This document shows, in pieces, positions 50,260 to 61,810 of a stretch of DNA of 64,000 nt. The DNA is taken from the NCBI GenBank assembly GCA_951394045.1, contig OX595986.1:2323534-2387533 (forward strand), read 5' to 3'. A model generated the notes under the pieces. The model was given only the letters and a program-made list of their open reading frames with translations, was not told the DNA's origin and did no database searches. Origin of the DNA: Nitzschia sp. DOCU1. Lineage: Eukaryota; Bacillariophyta; Bacillariophyceae; Bacillariales; Bacillariaceae. How positions within the stretch are numbered: the first letter of the stretch is position 1; each line of letters begins with the position of its first letter. The position numbers were made by a program, and so were the translations under genes.

Positions 50260-51408
50260 TATCGAGGCAGTGTTTAATGATATCACAGTCAACAAATCCC
50301 AGATAGAAGCAACAATCAATCAATCGGTCTGTTTTGGTGTTATCGTCGTACCAGGTAGTTCTTGCAACGCCAACGAGATGAAGCGCAAAGCCAGAAAGTA
50401 GTGCGATAGAGGGGGAGGGCAAAAGAAAGAGAGGGAGACCGGCAATTTGAGATCCCCCTCATAATGGAGGTATAATACATATGCAAATGGCATAGCTATA
50501 AACATACCTATACACCTACAGCCCGTTCCGCGATCCATCTTCAACGTACGTAGACCCACTTTAAGTTCGCCTATGACCGGAAAGATCGATGAATGCGCGG
50601 AAATTCAACATCCAAGCCTCCCTAAATGTTCCGTCAGGCCCAAGTGCGATACGATGCCGGGTGAAGGCTATTTTGATTAAGTAGAGTCAGGCCCAATGAG
50701 AATTTCATTCAGCGGCCACCTTGAAGAGGTACTCATTCTTTTAACGATAAGGAAATATCAAGACCCAAAATACGAATCTTTGACAAAAAGGTTAAGGTGT
50801 ACCATCGCGGATCTGACAAAAAGAATTGGTTCTCTCGGACATCAAGCCCAAACCAAGTTTGGGTGAAAAGATCACTGGGTTCTTAAAAAAATATGCCTGG
50901 TCATAAACTGAAATCGAAGAAAATGTCTTGACTTCTTTCGAACACTAAATGTTTTGTCAGGCTATTATGAACGATTGAACTTTTCAATAGAACGCGAATA
51001 CCTCTGCGTCCCGCATTCCTCACATTTCTCTCTTTGGCCTTCTCTTTGGGAATCGCCTCTTACCTGGTACGCAACTGATGGTACTCCATTTACAGAACAC
51101 ATTCTCGAAGCCGGACATCATGTCCAAGGCGGTATTAAAAGCGGGCATCGCAATTAAACTTCCCGCAAGCAAGTTGCCGTTTCCAGGATCGCCGTTGCTT
51201 GGGCTTCCTGTTCCTACCGCCTCCACAACTCCGCCGCCGTTGGGTTGTCGACCCCCATCGACAGCACAAAAATTACGAATACAGATTCGCATCAGGCAAC
51301 ATTCAAAGCGATCCCACAAAATTGTCCTGTACAAATCAATTTGTCCTCTCTCACAAAACGCAAAGCAAGCAATCACTTTCGAATTACAACATCCTTTGTC
51401 CTTTCAAC
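50260..51408. other. Intergenic stretch without supported gene
   Basis: 1149 bp between divergent genes (VPS52 and the diatom-family protein). A-rich patches and a GACAAAAAG motif repeated near 50778 and 50815 were seen. In-frame codons from 51199 to 51408 could extend the next gene but lack conserved features. Confidence 0.45.
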
Positions 51409-52161
51409 ATGGTTTCAGAAAGCAAACACCAAAGAAGTTCACGTCGTTGCGTTAGATTTGCTCCAACTGCCCAGCTATGTCAATACCAAAGGGGCCCTGA
51501 CGAACTAACGGAAGAAACATCGAACGAGATCTGGTTTCAATCCCAAGACTACGAAGAGATCAGGGAGAATGCCAAAGCAGCCAGTGTTGATGGCATGGCC
51601 AACGGTCTAGACTTCTACATTTCCCATTCCTACGGATACACTGATGATAAGAGCCAAGAAATGCTTAACAAATGGTCCAAGCAATCAGATACCCTCCGCG
51701 GGTTGGAACGCTTTGTTAACCAAGAATACAACGACGCCCGTCTCCGCCTCCGAAACAAGGCGCTCAAGGCCGTCATTTACACACAAAAGCGACTGGACAA
51801 AGAGCGAGAAAAGAGCTATGAAAAACGCGCCGATCTCCTTCGCAGTGTCTCTACAATCGTCTCACGGGAAGCCACAGAGTTTGCTTTCATGTTGGGCAGT
51901 GCAGACCAAAAGGCAGCCTTTATGCTTCGAGCACAATCCACCGATAGGCAGTCGGCTCGCCGCAAACAAACGCGACGCGCCTCCAACCAGTCCACTTCGT
52001 CTACAAGCAGTGATGACGGCGAGAGCGTCTGCAGCACCATGCCAGTGGATAGTATTTCTTCCCACAAGCGCACTATCAAGGCACCACACATCGAAATCCG
52101 CAAGTCATCAATGACCTATGGACGAAAAGACATCAAGGTAGTTGGCCTTCGAAGTCACTAA
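51409..52161 (+). CDS. Diatom-family protein with CVRFAP...EIWF motif, 250 aa
   Basis: The ATG at 51409 places the basic N-terminus (MVSESKHQRSSRRCVRFAP) first. Then follow NEIWFQSQDYEEIRENAKAA, a central segment with DTLRGLERFVNQEYNDARLR and a Lys/Arg-rich helix. The VRF(A/S)...IW-S--D--EI(R/K)...RGLE layout is, as I recall, shared by many uncharacterised proteins in diatom genomes; its function is not established. Residues ~180-225 are Ser/Thr/Arg-rich and probably disordered. The tail is basic. No membrane span or signal peptide is seen. Confidence 0.75.
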   Translation: MVSESKHQRSSRRCVRFAPTAQLCQYQRGPDELTEETSNEIWFQSQDYEEIRENAKAASVDGMANGLDFYISHSYGYTDDKSQEMLNKWSKQSDTLRGLERFVNQEYNDARLRLRNKALKAVIYTQKRLDKEREKSYEKRADLLRSVSTIVSREATEFAFMLGSADQKAAFMLRAQSTDRQSARRKQTRRASNQSTSSTSSDDGESVCSTMPVDSISSHKRTIKAPHIEIRKSSMTYGRKDIKVVGLRSH

Positions 52162-52302
52162 AAGAGACAAGCTGTTCTAAGTCACTCACGAACAATTTTC
52201 CTCTCATATGTATGTAGTTCGAACAATTTTCCTATTACTAATGTGGTTCAAACGTCTCCATCTACTGCTATTGCTGGCTACTTCTTACTCGTCTGCTCTT
52301 GA

Positions 52303-54123
52303 TTAGCTAGCTGTCTTTGCCTTTTCCTTCCGCTTCCTGGCAAGAAACTCTTGTGTTCGCCTTTTTTGTCGTGATTCCCTTCCCCCTAGTCCAAATCCGC
52401 CGCGTTTTTTGTCGGCCTTCTTGTTGTAAGGGTTCTCCTTGGCACTTTTCTGTATGACAATCCTGACGGGCATCCCAAACATGTGAAAGGAATCTTGAAA
52501 GTGTCTTGTCAAGTAGCGCACATAGCTTTCAGGTAGCTCGTCAACGTTGGAGAAAATGATGAACGTCGGAGGTCGCCCCTTTGTTTGAATGACATACTTG
52601 AGTTTGGCTGGAATGCCCTTGACCATCGGTGGCCTCGCTCCATCCAAGACTTCCCGAAGCCATCGATTGAGCACACCTGTGGGAAAAGTCCTGGCCCACC
52701 GATCTCGGGCGTCCATGGCAACTGGCAGTAACTGATCGACCCCTTCTCCCGAGACGCAACTCATCGGAATGATTGGTGTCTTTCGTAATATCGGCATTCT
52801 CTCCTCGAGCTGGGCCCTAACGCCGTTAGCAAAATCTTGCGGGGTGTACTTGGAAGACATGTCCAAAAGATCCATTTTGTTGGCAGCAATTACTAATGCT
52901 CGACCTTCCTCCAAGATGGCATTGCAGATGGCGATTTCTTGACGATGCAAGAAAAGTTCTTCCGCGTCCAATACCAGTACGGCAACTTCTGCTACTTTCA
53001 TGGCTCGTAGAGCGTCCGCAACCGCCATGTCCTCGATGGTATCGTCCATGCGCTTGGTCATTTTTCGAATCCCTGCCGTATCGACGAGTTGAATAGGGTT
53101 GCCCTCCCAGGTCCATTCTATGGCAATGGCATCGCGTGTCAAACCAGGAGTAGGACCGGCCAAAACTCTATTGTTCTGCAACAAAGTGTTGACCAACGTC
53201 GACTTGCCAACATTCTGGCGCCCCAATATAGCTATTTGCAAGGGTTTCACTTCTTCTTCGTCATCAAGCGTTGCCAATGCATCGTCTGCCGGATCACGGG
53301 TGTCGCTCTCCAGTAATCTTTCACTAAGTTTCTTGGTCTTGAGTTGTTCAATCAGAATAGCAATGTCCGCAATGCCCTCGCCCTGAAGAGCAGATATTGG
53401 AATAACTTCTCCTAGTCCCAGGCGAGTGACGTCTTCAATGTGCTCCATTACTGGTGACCCGTCGTACGCCCAAGCATCTCCTTCTAGCTTGTTGGCTAAG
53501 ATAGCAACCTTGGCTTCCTTGCCCAATTTTCGCAACCACCGCGCTGTAACCATCAAATCCTGTGTGACACCCAGCTTGGCGTCCCACATTAATAACACCA
53601 GATCGGATTGCTTGGCCGCTTCCAGGGTTTGCTCCATCATGGCTAGTTCCATTTCGTGTTTCGTGGATTTGCGATGGCCTGACAATAGTTGAATGCGATC
53701 ACCGTCGACACCTGCAGTGTCCATTAAAGTAAATTCTGTCCCTCCGATGCGACCCCAGCATTCACGCCGATCGCGCGTCGTACCAGCAATGGGCGAAACA
53801 ATAGCATCTCCCCTCGAAACTTGCTTACTTGAAATGCGACCGTGTGCTTTGCGCTTGAAGCTTCCTAGTCGATAGGTTTTGTTTCGTTCCTTGCACTGGA
53901 GGCGATTGAATAACGTCGATTTACCTGCATTTGGTGGCCCTAGAATAGACACCACAAAACGGTCATTTTTTACCGACAAGGAGGAGGAGTGCCATCGAAG
54001 ACAGATATAGCCAGAGAAAGGTGCCGTCAAACGACCTTGCAAGTGAAGAGGTGAACGAGTTGTTGCACATGAATTTATTCGAGCTGCCACGCCGATGAAA
54101 GCTCGATTTCCCGCACAAAACAT
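52303..54123 (-). CDS. der: Der/EngA-type double GTPase, probably organellar, 606 aa
   Basis: Der has two tandem GTPase domains and a KH-like domain and helps assemble the large subunit of bacterial-type ribosomes. Domain 1 has GPPNAGKST (62-70), DTAG and NKLEGD; domain 2 has GRQNVGKST, DTAGIRK and NKMD. The C-terminal KH-like part includes AKLKYVIQTKGRPPTFIIF and YVRYLTRHFQDSF, then a Lys/Arg-rich tail. The first ATG is 54123; the 35 codons before it start with TTG. Residues 1-50 (MFCAGNRAFIGVAARINSCA...) are Arg/Ser-rich without acidic residues, like a mitochondrial presequence; a plastid location is less likely without a signal peptide. The effector loop of domain 1 has an extra ~20-residue basic insert (TYRLGSFKRKAHGRISSKQ). 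Confidence 0.92.
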   Translation of the reverse strand: MFCAGNRAFIGVAARINSCATTRSPLHLQGRLTAPFSGYICLRWHSSSLSVKNDRFVVSILGPPNAGKSTLFNRLQCKERNKTYRLGSFKRKAHGRISSKQVSRGDAIVSPIAGTTRDRRECWGRIGGTEFTLMDTAGVDGDRIQLLSGHRKSTKHEMELAMMEQTLEAAKQSDLVLLMWDAKLGVTQDLMVTARWLRKLGKEAKVAILANKLEGDAWAYDGSPVMEHIEDVTRLGLGEVIPISALQGEGIADIAILIEQLKTKKLSERLLESDTRDPADDALATLDDEEEVKPLQIAILGRQNVGKSTLVNTLLQNNRVLAGPTPGLTRDAIAIEWTWEGNPIQLVDTAGIRKMTKRMDDTIEDMAVADALRAMKVAEVAVLVLDAEELFLHRQEIAICNAILEEGRALVIAANKMDLLDMSSKYTPQDFANGVRAQLEERMPILRKTPIIPMSCVSGEGVDQLLPVAMDARDRWARTFPTGVLNRWLREVLDGARPPMVKGIPAKLKYVIQTKGRPPTFIIFSNVDELPESYVRYLTRHFQDSFHMFGMPVRIVIQKSAKENPYNKKADKKRGGFGLGGRESRQKRRTQEFLARKRKEKAKTAS

Positions 54124-54552
54124 TCCGATTGATTCCTCGAGATCTATGGTATGCGTTATCTCGCGCTGGAAGGTCAGGCACCACTCTTGGGGTCCAGACA
54201 AAGTGGAGAGAATCGGGTTTATGATCAAGCGTTAACATTGTTGACAAATTCGTTTTCTTGGCGGAAAAACTGCTGCCGACCGGCGGACGCCACACGGACG
54301 GAAAGATTCTCAAGAAAGCAAGTCGTATTGGTCGATTTCTATCTATTCCTCTTTAATTGTTGGCTGTCGTGTTGAGGCTGTTTGCTTGTATACAAAAAGG
54401 AATCTACATCCAGCAGGGTAAGCCTATAGAATACCCGATATATAAAGTTGATCCATGCCTATCGTCTCTCTACGAAGCTATATGTGCTCTTGAGCCTGGG
54501 GGGGGGGGGGGGGGGGGGGGGGCGATACCAACAAGCTAGAGTGCTTGCCTCG
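54124..54552. other. Intergenic stretch with poly-G tract
   Basis: 429 bp between the Der start and the SKI3 stop. It must hold the Der promoter and the SKI3 3' region. The only landmark is the G run at 54498-54522. Confidence 0.5.
54498..54522. repeat. Homopolymer of 25 G
   Basis: An uninterrupted run of 25 G on the plus strand (C on the SKI3 mRNA strand), 30 bp beyond the SKI3 stop codon. Such runs are prone to length error in sequencing. Confidence 0.9.
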
Positions 54553-57500
54553 TTATGACTCAGCCAACCTGAGTGCTTCGCGCGCGATGGCGTTGGTAGG
54601 ATCCATCATGAGCGCCCTCTGGAGTGCAAAAGGCGATGGTTCAGATTTAGGAGTGGTTTCATCCTTTGACTCCTCCTTTTTCTTTTTCTCCGACACGGAA
54701 GTATGAGATCCAAGCCAGTGGGCCAATGCTAAAGCTTCGGAGAGCATTTGGGACGACTTGACGGAGGGAATAGATATTCCATGGACGTGGCGCGGGTTCG
54801 TCAATTCGTCTGTTAGCATTGTAGCCGCCCTTGCTGCCGCCGCCGCAGCCGCGTCAACAGCAGACGTCCCTCCACCAGAAGAATTGAGCAACTCTTTGGA
54901 GAGTGACAACCAAAGGTCCGCTCGATTCGGATCATGGAGAATCCGGCGCTGCAGAGAAATGGGTTGAGGGAATTGACTTCCTGATGCATTGTCGTCGTTG
55001 TCGCGTTCGCCTGTCTTTGCTTTTTCAGCGGCGTCGAGGGAGGTTAGATTTAAAGTCTTGGTCGTGTCAATTGTTGCTTTTGCCTTTGATATCAATGAGT
55101 CTCCGTGACTGGTGGCATCTGCTTTCCAAGACGCGTCCGCTTCGGCTGCCTGCTCAAGTGTCATGATACCTTCCAGCATGGTGACAGCGCCATGAAGCCG
55201 GGCGGAGCTTCCGTTATACTCTTTTGTGAAAGACAGGCTATCCTTGCGCATTTGTGAATCCAAAATATTCGTGAATTTGCCTACTTTGGTCGTCGTGACA
55301 CGACACGTCACGGAAAGGCCTAGTTGGGACTCGGCATGCTTCATTACTTGCATCGCAGCTCGATAGGCATCAGAAGCCTGGGAAAGATTTGATGCTGCCT
55401 TGGGATTATCCCCTGCCTGTAACAAGTTCGACGCACAACGCTCAAGAATGAAGGCACGATTCATCCACATCATCGGGGTGTCCGCCACTTGAGTCAACGC
55501 ATTCATTACACTCTCCGATGGACCAAACGCCTTCTTGGAAGTATAGAGGAAGCCAACATTAGCATAGGCATCTGGAAACATTTGTTCGATCTGTAAGCAC
55601 CGAGCGAACGCGTGCTGTGCGAGTAGTGGGTCCTGGGCAACAACCGAGCTTCCCAATCCACACCACGCTGGGGCGTACAATGGATCCAGTTCAAGCGCCG
55701 CTTCAAAGGTCTGCCGTGCCGTGTCATACAAATCGTTGGTGCCGGGATCTGACAGAGCGATATTTTGCCGAAGCTGGGCTTGCAGTAGTATATTTGATGC
55801 CACATCACAAGTTGCCGGGGCCCCGGAATCGTTGTGCTGGGTATCTATCACTGATCTGTAGGCAGACTCTCCCTTGCGAACAAACTCTATCTGTCGTTCC
55901 AAAGAGAGTATGACTCCGTCCTCACCGAAGAGATCCGGAGGGAGGAGACTTCCAAACGAATACAAGTCACCAAGAAGCTTGCGTGTACATGCAAAAGCAA
56001 CCGAAAAATTCTCGCAGCTCCGAATAGCATTTTGAATACGCTTCATGGCAGATCCGGCCTTTCCGTCTTCTAGATCTCTTTGTGCAATATGATGAAGTGC
56101 AACACCCTGACCGTATGCAGCGATCGCATGACTCGATCCTTCTTGACGTTGCAGTACCAAGCCAAATTTGTCGGCGGCTTGGTCAAACAGCGAAAGCTCC
56201 AACTCAACTGCAACAACAAAGTGGGCAAGATAAGACGACGCCACCATTTCAAGACATCAAAAACAAGTTTCAACTTACCTTGCGCACAAGAACAAAGAAC
56301 CTGCGACGTGACATTTTCGCCTGCGGCATCAATGGCCGCTTGAAAGGCCCGGATCGATGCCGTGAAGCGGCCAAGGCGACGGTAACACATAGCTAGTTCT
56401 GCCAGTGCGTCTGCTTGTTCGTTTGTGTAGTCGCACCCTGGTCGATTATAAAAGATTCCTAGAATCTCGTTTCCTGGTGCTGAAACGTCGCGAGACCGCA
56501 GCGCTTTCAATAGAGCAACCACGGCAAATTCGTCTTCTGCATCCAAAAATATCTTGTTCAAGCCTATTGCTCTCCAGGCCCAGCCGTTGAGTGGTGAATT
56601 CGAATTTATAGCGGTATCGAGCTCACCACCCATATTCTCCCTCGTTTTCAGGCGAAGCAACCCTCGCCCCGCCACTGGATTGCAAGGATCAAGGCTCAGG
56701 CTTTTCGCGAAGCAGCCCAATGCCCGTTGCTCGTCGCCACTTTCTTCAAACCAAACCCCAAGCAAGGCAAAAGGATCAGCTTTAGAAGAATCCATTTTTG
56801 CGGCTTTGAGAAGCTGAATCTGTGCCGCCTTGATCGACTCTGGGGTACGATCGGCGCCCAAGTAAAAGGCGACCCGTAACAAAAATGCACCCAGCGCAAG
56901 GGCAGCACCAGCATCCAGCGGAGTGTCCAGGACTGCAGCTTCCAGAAAGGACCTTGCATCCTCGATCTGCCCTTCGCTGATCAAAGAGTCTGCAATCAGT
57001 TGACGGGCCAGACTTCGATGGTAAGTAATGGCCGACTCAAAGACCTCAGGATCATGCCACATGTGTAGGGGCTTGGTTGTGCTAGGAATTTCCAGGTCCT
57101 CCAATGTCTCCATTGCTCTCCGGGCCAAATCTTGAATTTGAGACGTCATTGAGTTCTCATTGTCGAATATCTGATAGGTAGCTGCCAATCCGTTGTAGCA
57201 GCGCGCCCGCATAATGGCTCGCACGGAATCTTCAAATAGACTCGTGGAGCTGTTGAGCGTGTCGAGCACTCGGGTGTATAATTGTTGTGATTGTTTGGGA
57301 AATCCTCCATTGAGAAGCTCGGCATCCGCACGAGCCAAATCCAAAAGAATGTTTTCGACAGCTCCCAGCGATCGCTCCCCAGCAAGCTGTGCGCCAGCCA
57401 AAATTCGGCGCACGTCACTCAGGTTGGAACAGCAGGACCACGGTCTCTGAAACCACCCGGACCAAGCCACCATGCACTGCAAGAATCCCACCGCAGCCTC

Positions 57501-59090
57501 CTCTTGCTTCTTCGTGGCAACGGCTTCTCTTGACACCTGGTCAATAACAGCCTGGTTGGTCTGAGCTATCCCACAGATCATCATGGATCGCCCCAATTTC
57601 CACTCGCGACTCAAAGGGTTCTTTTTGGATTTGGCCCCCACGGCTTCTTGCACTTGAGACTCCTTTGGTGCACCGTGGTGGATCAAGGCCGATAATAAAT
57701 CAAGGATATATTTTAAAGTGATGTCCATTGAATGATCATTACCATTTGCCAAGAGCATCCAATAGGACTTGGTGACAGAGAGAGCCACAAGGGATATTGT
57801 ATTTTCTTCGGAATCAGACGTGGAAGACAGCCATCCCAATACATGTTGCATGCGCTCCTTCCGATCATGTTCAATACTCCACTGAGATTGTTCTTGGAAA
57901 GAATTCAGCACAGGCAACAAATATTCGAGCATGATTTTCCAACCTCCGTCCTGTGTTGTTTCCCTTTGAATCTTTGCTAGTGCCCGTTCCCGCAGTCGCA
58001 GAATGCATTGACTGAATGTCTCCAGGCTAGGACTCCAAAATAGATCCTCCTTTTCTCCTTTGCCCCATACAAGCGCCACCGAGTCTCGCAGTGTTAAGCT
58101 AGTCTCCAGCAGGGGATCGGAATCTTCTAACGCCAACTTGCTCCGGGCGTTTGTGCGGCAAGTCTCCATGGACGAAGATACCGACCGATTTTGATTGCTC
58201 TTATGTTGTTGTTCAGCCATGGTCTCCACTTTGGCATCTTCCAACGCCAGGCCGACGCGAACTCGTAAGACGGCGAGTAAACGCTTTTCGCTGTCACTTA
58301 GGTCGTCGACCTGACAACTCTCGAGCACTTGCTGCGCTTGTTGAGCCACTGTTCCCATGTCAGTAGGCAGCATCGACGCGAGGTCATCTCCAAATGGTTG
58401 AGCTACTAGGATATCTTCCTTTCCGATCCGTGTCGTGGCACTCGATATCCTCTTTGGATTCAAGTAGCTGCACAGTAGCCGGACCTGCAACTCTGCTGCA
58501 CGTTTCGTGTTGCCCTTGGAAATAGCAATCTGGACGAGTTGTTGTATCGCCAGCTGTGCTTCAAAAGGGGTGTGTATTGCTAATGATTCGGCATACCCAC
58601 TTTGTAGTGTCCAGGCATCCCAGACCTTTTTCCACATGGGAGGAGTCTCGCTCTGAATCGAGGCTGCCCGGGAAAAGTATCCTCGAGCAATCTCCAAGAA
58701 GGAAACTTCTTGTTGCAAAAGTAGGATCCATCGAACATCAGGTATATCCTTGGCTCGCTTTAAAATCGAAGAATCCACTGAGTATTTGGAGTCGGATTCC
58801 GACAAGGCCGTCGCCAGAGCCTCAGCGAGTCGTCCTGCCACGACGTTGGCTCCTGCCAAAAGCGGTTTGGGCAGATTGGACTCTTCCAACAACGGCTTGC
58901 CGATTGATGATTGAACTTGTTGCCACAGTTTCGAGTCGTCGGACGTCAAGACTCCACGTAGCACCAGTTCCGCCTTGACGAGTCCTTCAAATAGGTCAGA
59001 GGCAGTGTGCTGTGCATCACCAGCCACGTCCAAGTATTTGTCCTTTAGGACACTGAGAAAGGCTTTGATTTTCGGGGGAGGGGCCGACAT
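54553..59090 (-). CDS. SKI3: SKI3/TTC37 TPR scaffold of the superkiller complex, 1488 aa, 2 exons
   Basis: SKI3 holds the SKI2 helicase and SKI8 and feeds mRNA to the cytoplasmic exosome. Exon 1 is 56279-59090, the intron is 56208-56278 (GTAAGT...TTGCAG, 71 bp), exon 2 is 54553-56207. The join makes CSCAQ-V-ELELSLFDQAADKF in frame and removes an intronic stop, so the two long frames are one gene. TPR-like helices run through most of the chain, e.g. GWAWRAIGLNKIFLDAEDEF, ADALAELAMCYRRLGRF, and in exon 2 FEAALELDPLYAPAWCGLGS and AHFARCLQIEQMFPDAYANV-type repeats. The conserved middle-to-C-terminal order and length (1400-1560 in yeast and human) fit SKI3. The N-terminal TPRs are weakly conserved, so another large TPR scaffold is not fully excluded. 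Confidence 0.75.
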
Positions 59091-59605
59091 TGTTTGCTAT
59101 ATATTGTATCTCTTGTCGTGCAGCCGACAAAATCATTAATCAAGATGGGAGTGGTACCGTCCATCGACGCTTCCGACGATCGCTAGTTGCTCGATGAATG
59201 AATGCTATCTGCAAGTTGCCATCATCGTCATCGTCAAAAAGTTTCACCTTTTCTTCTTTTGGTCGGCCACCACCGTCGTCGAAGCAAAAGATCCGGGGCA
59301 TTAATTAAAAAGGGGGTTTATTTTTCTCGGGGTGCCCCCTCCTTTCGAACCTGTTTGACTAAACCGACTTTTCTTCGAGTTGATCGTACGCGGACGGTGG
59401 CGAACGAAGAGCGAAGCCGGCGAAAAACATACACGCGATATCTTTAGCGCATTTCATGCTTCCCACCGATCGAGAACATCGACGATCATCGACGACATGG
59501 TTAATCCAAATTGAAACATGCTCCTCCTCTTGACGATTGTTGTTTTATGAATTTACAAGAGAGCCACAAAATTAAGTTGGGAGTTAGCTGCTATCCATCG
59601 TGAAT
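59091..59605. promoter_or_regulatory. Divergent promoter region (SKI3 / ATM1-type transporter)
   Basis: 515 bp between divergent start codons. A/T-rich ATTAATTAAAAAGG lies near 59300. A frame at 59202-59447 has no recognisable features. Confidence 0.45.
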
Positions 59606-61711
59606 ATGATTCTCCATTGCTCGCAGGCGTTACGGCGCTTGCCAGTTTCGTCCACCGCGAGGCTGCAAATCACCAGAAACTTTGGGCAATCCTGGCGAAA
59701 TCCTCACAATCGCCGTTATGCCTGGTCACACGCTCGATGGCAGACTACGGCTGCGTCTTCGATTCCTTCCAAAGACGATTCTAAAGAGGACAGCGCCACC
59801 AAGCAGCCAGCAGAGAAGAAGTCGTGGTCCTCCTTTCGCAACCTCAAAGGTGCGTCGCCCTTGCGCATCTTTCACACACTGTCAGCGCATGTCTGGCCCA
59901 AGGATGATTCGCCGGAAGCCTCGCTTCGAAAACAGCGGGTATTGGCATCCGTCGGATTGATGCTAGCAGGCAAGGCAGTCACTATTCAGATTCCTTATAT
60001 TTTCAAGTCTCTGGTTGACTCCATTCCCGTCGATCAGGCGGCGATCGGATTGACGACCACTACCGCGACGACTGCTGCCGGGGTGCCGATTCTGGCCTTA
60101 ATTCTGGGGTATGGAGCGTCTCGAGTGGCAGCCTCAGGGTTCAATGAGTATCGAAATGCGGTTTTTGCTCATGTGGCTCAGGAAGCTATTCGAAAAGTGG
60201 GTAGAAGCGTATTTGATCACGTGCACAAGTTGGATTTGAATTTTCATTTGACAAAAACGACTGGCCAAGTCTCCCGAGTTCTAGATCGAGGGAATCGGTC
60301 CATCAGTTTTGTTCTAAATGCCATGGTCTTCAATGTGATTCCGACTGCCATTGAAGTTGGCCTAGTGACATCATTGGTGGGATATCAATTTGGTTCAGCT
60401 CATGCAGGTGTGGTGTTGGCAACCATTGTTGCCTACACTGGCTTCACAGTAGGCATAACACAGTGGCGGACGCAGTTTCGGCGGGACATGAACCGATTGG
60501 AGAATCAAGCGTCCAGTCGAGTCGTAGATTCGTTGGTGAACTATGAAACGGTGCAATACTTTAACAACTTGCAACATGAGGGCGAACGGTATGAAAATTC
60601 CCTCAAAGGATACCAAACGGCGGCCCTTCAAGCCCAGTCATCCCTGAGTCTTCTCAATTTCGGCCAAACAGCCATCTTTTCTGTGGGATTAACGGGTATC
60701 ATGTTCTTGACGGCACAACAAATAATGGATGGGACAGCGACCGTTGGTGATCTTGTACTGGTGAATGGTCTACTCTTTCAACTGTCGATTCCTCTCAATT
60801 TCATTGGAATGGTCTATCGAGAAGTCCGACAATCCTTGTTGGACATGGAACAAATGTTTGAGCTCATGGATACCAAGTCTCCCATCCAACACGATCCCAC
60901 CAAAATCAAGTATGATCCTGTTACCATGGGGACTGATATTCGATTTGAAAATGTCAAATTCTCTTATCCTGGAAAGATGGAGCGCACCATTCTCAACGGA
61001 TTGACTCTGGACATTCAGCGGGGTCATACCGTGGCAATTGTGGGTAGTTCGGGAAGCGGCAAGTCAACGATCCTGCGCCTATTGTACCGCTTCTATGATC
61101 CAACAAATATCCCCGAGCAAGATGGCAAAGGAATCATCACCTTGGGCGGTCGCAATCTGGATGATATGAGCTTGTACTCGGTTCGTGAAGCCATGGCTGT
61201 GGTGCCCCAAGATACTGTGTTATTTCATGAATCCATTGGATACAACATTCACTATGGCAACCTAAACGCATCGTGGGACGAGGTGGTGGAAGCCGCCAAG
61301 CAGGCCCGCATTCACGAGACCATTTTGAGTTTTCCCGATGGATATGATACAATTGTTGGCGAGCGCGGTCTCAAGCTGTCAGGCGGAGAGAAGCAGCGGG
61401 TGGCCATTGCCCGGGCCATCTTGAAGGATGCTCCCATTTTACTTGCGGACGAACCCACGTCTTCGCTTGATACTAGCACAGAGCAAGACATTATGAACAA
61501 CATCAAGCAGCTGGGCAAAGATCGAACAACCATCATTATCGCCCATCGTCTTTCAACAATCCAAGACTGTGATGAAATTATTGTGTTGGATCAAGGCAAA
61601 CTCATCGAACGAGGAACTCACCAGGAATTACTTGACCTGGGGGGACGCTACACCGACTTGTTGAAGATGCAAACGTCACTACGAAATGGTGATGCTGTAT
61701 TAGACACATGA
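59606..61711 (+). CDS. ATM1: ATM1/ABCB7-type mitochondrial ABC half-transporter, 701 aa
   Basis: ATM1-type transporters sit in the inner mitochondrial membrane and export a glutathione-linked sulfur compound needed for cytosolic Fe-S proteins. The first ATG is 59606 ([12 protein letters not shown]); the open frame begins two codons earlier with GTG. Residues 1-60 are rich in Arg/Ser/Gln like a presequence. A six-helix transmembrane domain follows (about 110-420), containing [18 protein letters not shown] and [17 protein letters not shown], a segment characteristic of this subfamily. The nucleotide-binding domain has Walker [10 protein letters not shown], signature LSGGEKQR, Walker [13 protein letters not shown] and H-loop IAHRLSTI. 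All catalytic residues are present and the length is normal. Confidence 0.93.
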   Translation: MILHCSQALRRLPVSSTARLQITRNFGQSWRNPHNRRYAWSHARWQTTAASSIPSKDDSKEDSATKQPAEKKSWSSFRNLKGASPLRIFHTLSAHVWPKDDSPEASLRKQRVLASVGLMLAGKAVTIQIPYIFKSLVDSIPVDQAAIGLTTTTATTAAGVPILALILGYGASRVAASGFNEYRNAVFAHVAQEAIRKVGRSVFDHVHKLDLNFHLTKTTGQVSRVLDRGNRSISFVLNAMVFNVIPTAIEVGLVTSLVGYQFGSAHAGVVLATIVAYTGFTVGITQWRTQFRRDMNRLENQASSRVVDSLVNYETVQYFNNLQHEGERYENSLKGYQTAALQAQSSLSLLNFGQTAIFSVGLTGIMFLTAQQIMDGTATVGDLVLVNGLLFQLSIPLNFIGMVYREVRQSLLDMEQMFELMDTKSPIQHDPTKIKYDPVTMGTDIRFENVKFSYPGKMERTILNGLTLDIQRGHTVAIVGSSGSGKSTILRLLYRFYDPTNIPEQDGKGIITLGGRNLDDMSLYSVREAMAVVPQDTVLFHESIGYNIHYGNLNASWDEVVEAAKQARIHETILSFPDGYDTIVGERGLKLSGGEKQRVAIARAILKDAPILLADEPTSSLDTSTEQDIMNNIKQLGKDRTTIIIAHRLSTIQDCDEIIVLDQGKLIERGTHQELLDLGGRYTDLLKMQTSLRNGDAVLDT

Positions 61712-61810
61712 AGTACGCACTGGCTTTCTGTATGTTGTTCTATCATATAGGTTATGTACAAATGACCTATGCGAAATGGGGAGTGCGTTCAATGCTGTTT
61801 CCACTCGGGA

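Noticed and set aside
50260..50319. N-terminal extension of VPS52
   Set aside because: It would start with TTG; the first ATG at 50259 gives a normal protein.
54124..54228. N-terminal extension of the Der GTPase
   Set aside because: It would start with TTG; the first ATG at 54123 gives a presequence-like N-terminus.
54553..56247. Separate 564-codon TPR gene
   Set aside because: A 71-bp GT-AG intron joins it in frame to the upstream TPR frame; together they match one SKI3-length protein.
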